This document shows positions 5,057 through 6,062 of a stretch of DNA of 6,062 nt, piece by piece; the first letter of the stretch is position 1, and every line of letters starts with the position of its first letter. The DNA is taken from contig JBEKFO010000263.1 in the NCBI GenBank assembly GCA_050013275.1, forward strand, positions 1 to 6,062, read 5' to 3'. A program made the translations under genes and the position numbers. This DNA is from Roseiarcus sp050013275 (GTDB lineage: Bacteria; Pseudomonadota; Alphaproteobacteria; Rhizobiales; Beijerinckiaceae). The notes beneath the pieces are model-generated. The model saw only the letters and a program-made list of their open reading frames with translations, was not told the DNA's origin and ran no database searches.

Positions 5057-6062
5057 ATGAAATTCGAGCGGCTGCGTTTGGCCGGCTTCAAGAGCTTTTG
5101 CGACCCGACCGATTTTCGCATCGAGGCGGGATTGACCGGCGTCGTCGGCCCGAACGGCTGCGGCAAGTCCAATCTGGTCGAGGCCGTGCGCTGGGTCATG
5201 GGCGAAGCCTCCTATAAGGCGATGCGCGCGGCGGAGATGGACGACGTGATCTTCTCCGGCAACGCCGACCGTCCGGCGCGCAACCATGCCGAAGTCGCGG
5301 TCTTGATCGACAACAGCGATCGCAAGGCGCCCGCGGCGTTCAACGATACCGACACGCTCGAAGTCTCGCGCCGCATCATGCGCGAGCAGGGCTCGATCTT
5401 CCGCGTCAATGGCCGCGAGGTGCGTGCGCGCGACGTCACCGTGTTGTTTGCCGATGCCTCGACCGGCTCGCGTTCCCCCGCTCTCGTGCATCAGGGCCGC
5501 ATCGGTGAGATCATCCAGGCGCGACCCGACCAGCGCCGGCGCGTGCTCGAAGAGGCTGCCGGCATTTCCGGACTGCATGCGCGCCGTCACGAGGCGGAGC
5601 TGCGGCTCAGGGCCGCCGAGCACAATTTGGCGCGGGTCGAAGACGTCATCGGCCAACTCGCCGCGCAGGTCGCCGCGCTCAAGACCCAGGCGCGGCAGGC
5701 GGTGCGCTACCGCAACATTTCCGGCCAGGTGCGCCGGACCGAAGCGCTGCTGTTCCACTTGCGCTGGATTGCGGCGAGAGCTGAAGTCGCCGATGCCGAG
5801 CGGACCAAGGACGAGGCCGTCCGCGTCGTCGCCGCGCGCACCGGCGAGCAGGCGGCAGCCACGACGCGGCAAACGCTGGTCGCGGCCGACCTCCCCGCCT
5901 TGCGCGAGGCGGAGGCCAAGGCCGCCGCGGCGCTGCAGCGCCTCCTCATCGCGCGCGAGGCGCTCGAGCGCGAGGAGGCCCGCGCCAAGGAAAGGATCGG
6001 CGAGCTCGACCGCCGGCTCGAGCAATGCGCGGCCGACCTTCAGCGCGAGCACACGCTTGCAG
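5057..6062 (+). CDS. smc: Chromosome segregation ATPase SMC, N-terminal part
   Basis: Partial gene: 335 residues are present and the reading continues past the right edge; bacterial SMC is usually about 1,150-1,200 residues. SMC dimers with ScpA/ScpB form the condensin ring that loops and separates newly copied chromosomes. The N-terminal ATPase half-domain is intact: MKFERLRLAGFKSF, Walker A GPNGCGKS (31-38), VRWVMGE (44-50), the Q-loop region HQGRIGEIIQARPDQRR (Q146) and LEEAAGIS (164-171). From about residue 175 the chain becomes the first arm of the long coiled coil, rich in Ala, Glu and Arg. The signature motif, Walker B and hinge lie outside. The ATG starts at the family N-terminus, with purine-rich AGAGGG and GAGG stretches just upstream. 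It probably shares a transcript with the DsbA-family gene. Confidence 0.97.
   Translation, partial: MKFERLRLAGFKSFCDPTDFRIEAGLTGVVGPNGCGKSNLVEAVRWVMGEASYKAMRAAEMDDVIFSGNADRPARNHAEVAVLIDNSDRKAPAAFNDTDTLEVSRRIMREQGSIFRVNGREVRARDVTVLFADASTGSRSPALVHQGRIGEIIQARPDQRRRVLEEAAGISGLHARRHEAELRLRAAEHNLARVEDVIGQLAAQVAALKTQARQAVRYRNISGQVRRTEALLFHLRWIAARAEVADAERTKDEAVRVVAARTGEQAAATTRQTLVAADLPALREAEAKAAAALQRLLIAREALEREEARAKERIGELDRRLEQCAADLQREHTLA

Noticed and set aside
4160..6052. A 630-codon open frame on the minus strand opposite the DsbA-family gene and smc
   Set aside because: It lies across two clear plus-strand genes with intact conserved motifs, its translation is Arg/Gly/Ala-rich and low in complexity, and stop-free antisense frames are expected in DNA of this GC content.
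1..6062. An undescribed multi-gene system, mobile island or defence locus
   Set aside because: All seven genes belong to well-known housekeeping families with intact motifs, and I find no integrase, transposase, att-like repeat or CRISPR structure; no gene differs clearly from its neighbours in base composition.

Overview
The window is high-GC bacterial chromosome from an alphaproteobacterium, most likely of the Hyphomicrobiales (Rhizobiales). Three things point there: the DUF2849 gene joined to an assimilatory nitrite/sulfite reductase, the DsbA-family gene directly ahead of smc, and a palindrome resembling one I remember as common in Bradyrhizobium and Methylobacterium relatives. I cannot name the genus. 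There is no sign of phage, transposon, CRISPR array, tRNA or rRNA.

Layout. The first four kilobases are read on the minus strand, the last two on the plus strand. From the left: the 5' end of a sulfite/nitrite reductase gene (cysI-like, cut by the window edge); a DUF2849 gene overlapping it by 14 bases; an AT-rich promoter region for this pair with a possible operator; a nested palindromic repeat after the end of priA; priA (replication-restart helicase); a gap with a long imperfect inverted repeat; a small protein with two CDGSH iron-sulfur motifs; and rplS (ribosomal protein L19, GTG start). A 210-base divergent region with a 14-bp perfect palindrome separates rplS from a periplasmic DsbA-family thiol oxidoreductase, followed by smc (chromosome condensation ATPase), which runs off the right edge.

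How the genes relate. The DUF2849/reductase pair belongs to sulfur (or nitrogen) assimilation and is clearly translationally coupled. rplS and the CDGSH gene are 30 bases apart and probably share a transcript. dsbA-family and smc probably share one too, although their products do unrelated jobs. priA stands alone between two gaps that contain structured repeats. All protein-coding genes are well-known housekeeping families, and I see no undescribed system. The items most worth a second look are non-coding: the promoter/operator of the reductase pair, the REP-like element at 730-785, and the palindrome between rplS and the DsbA-family gene.
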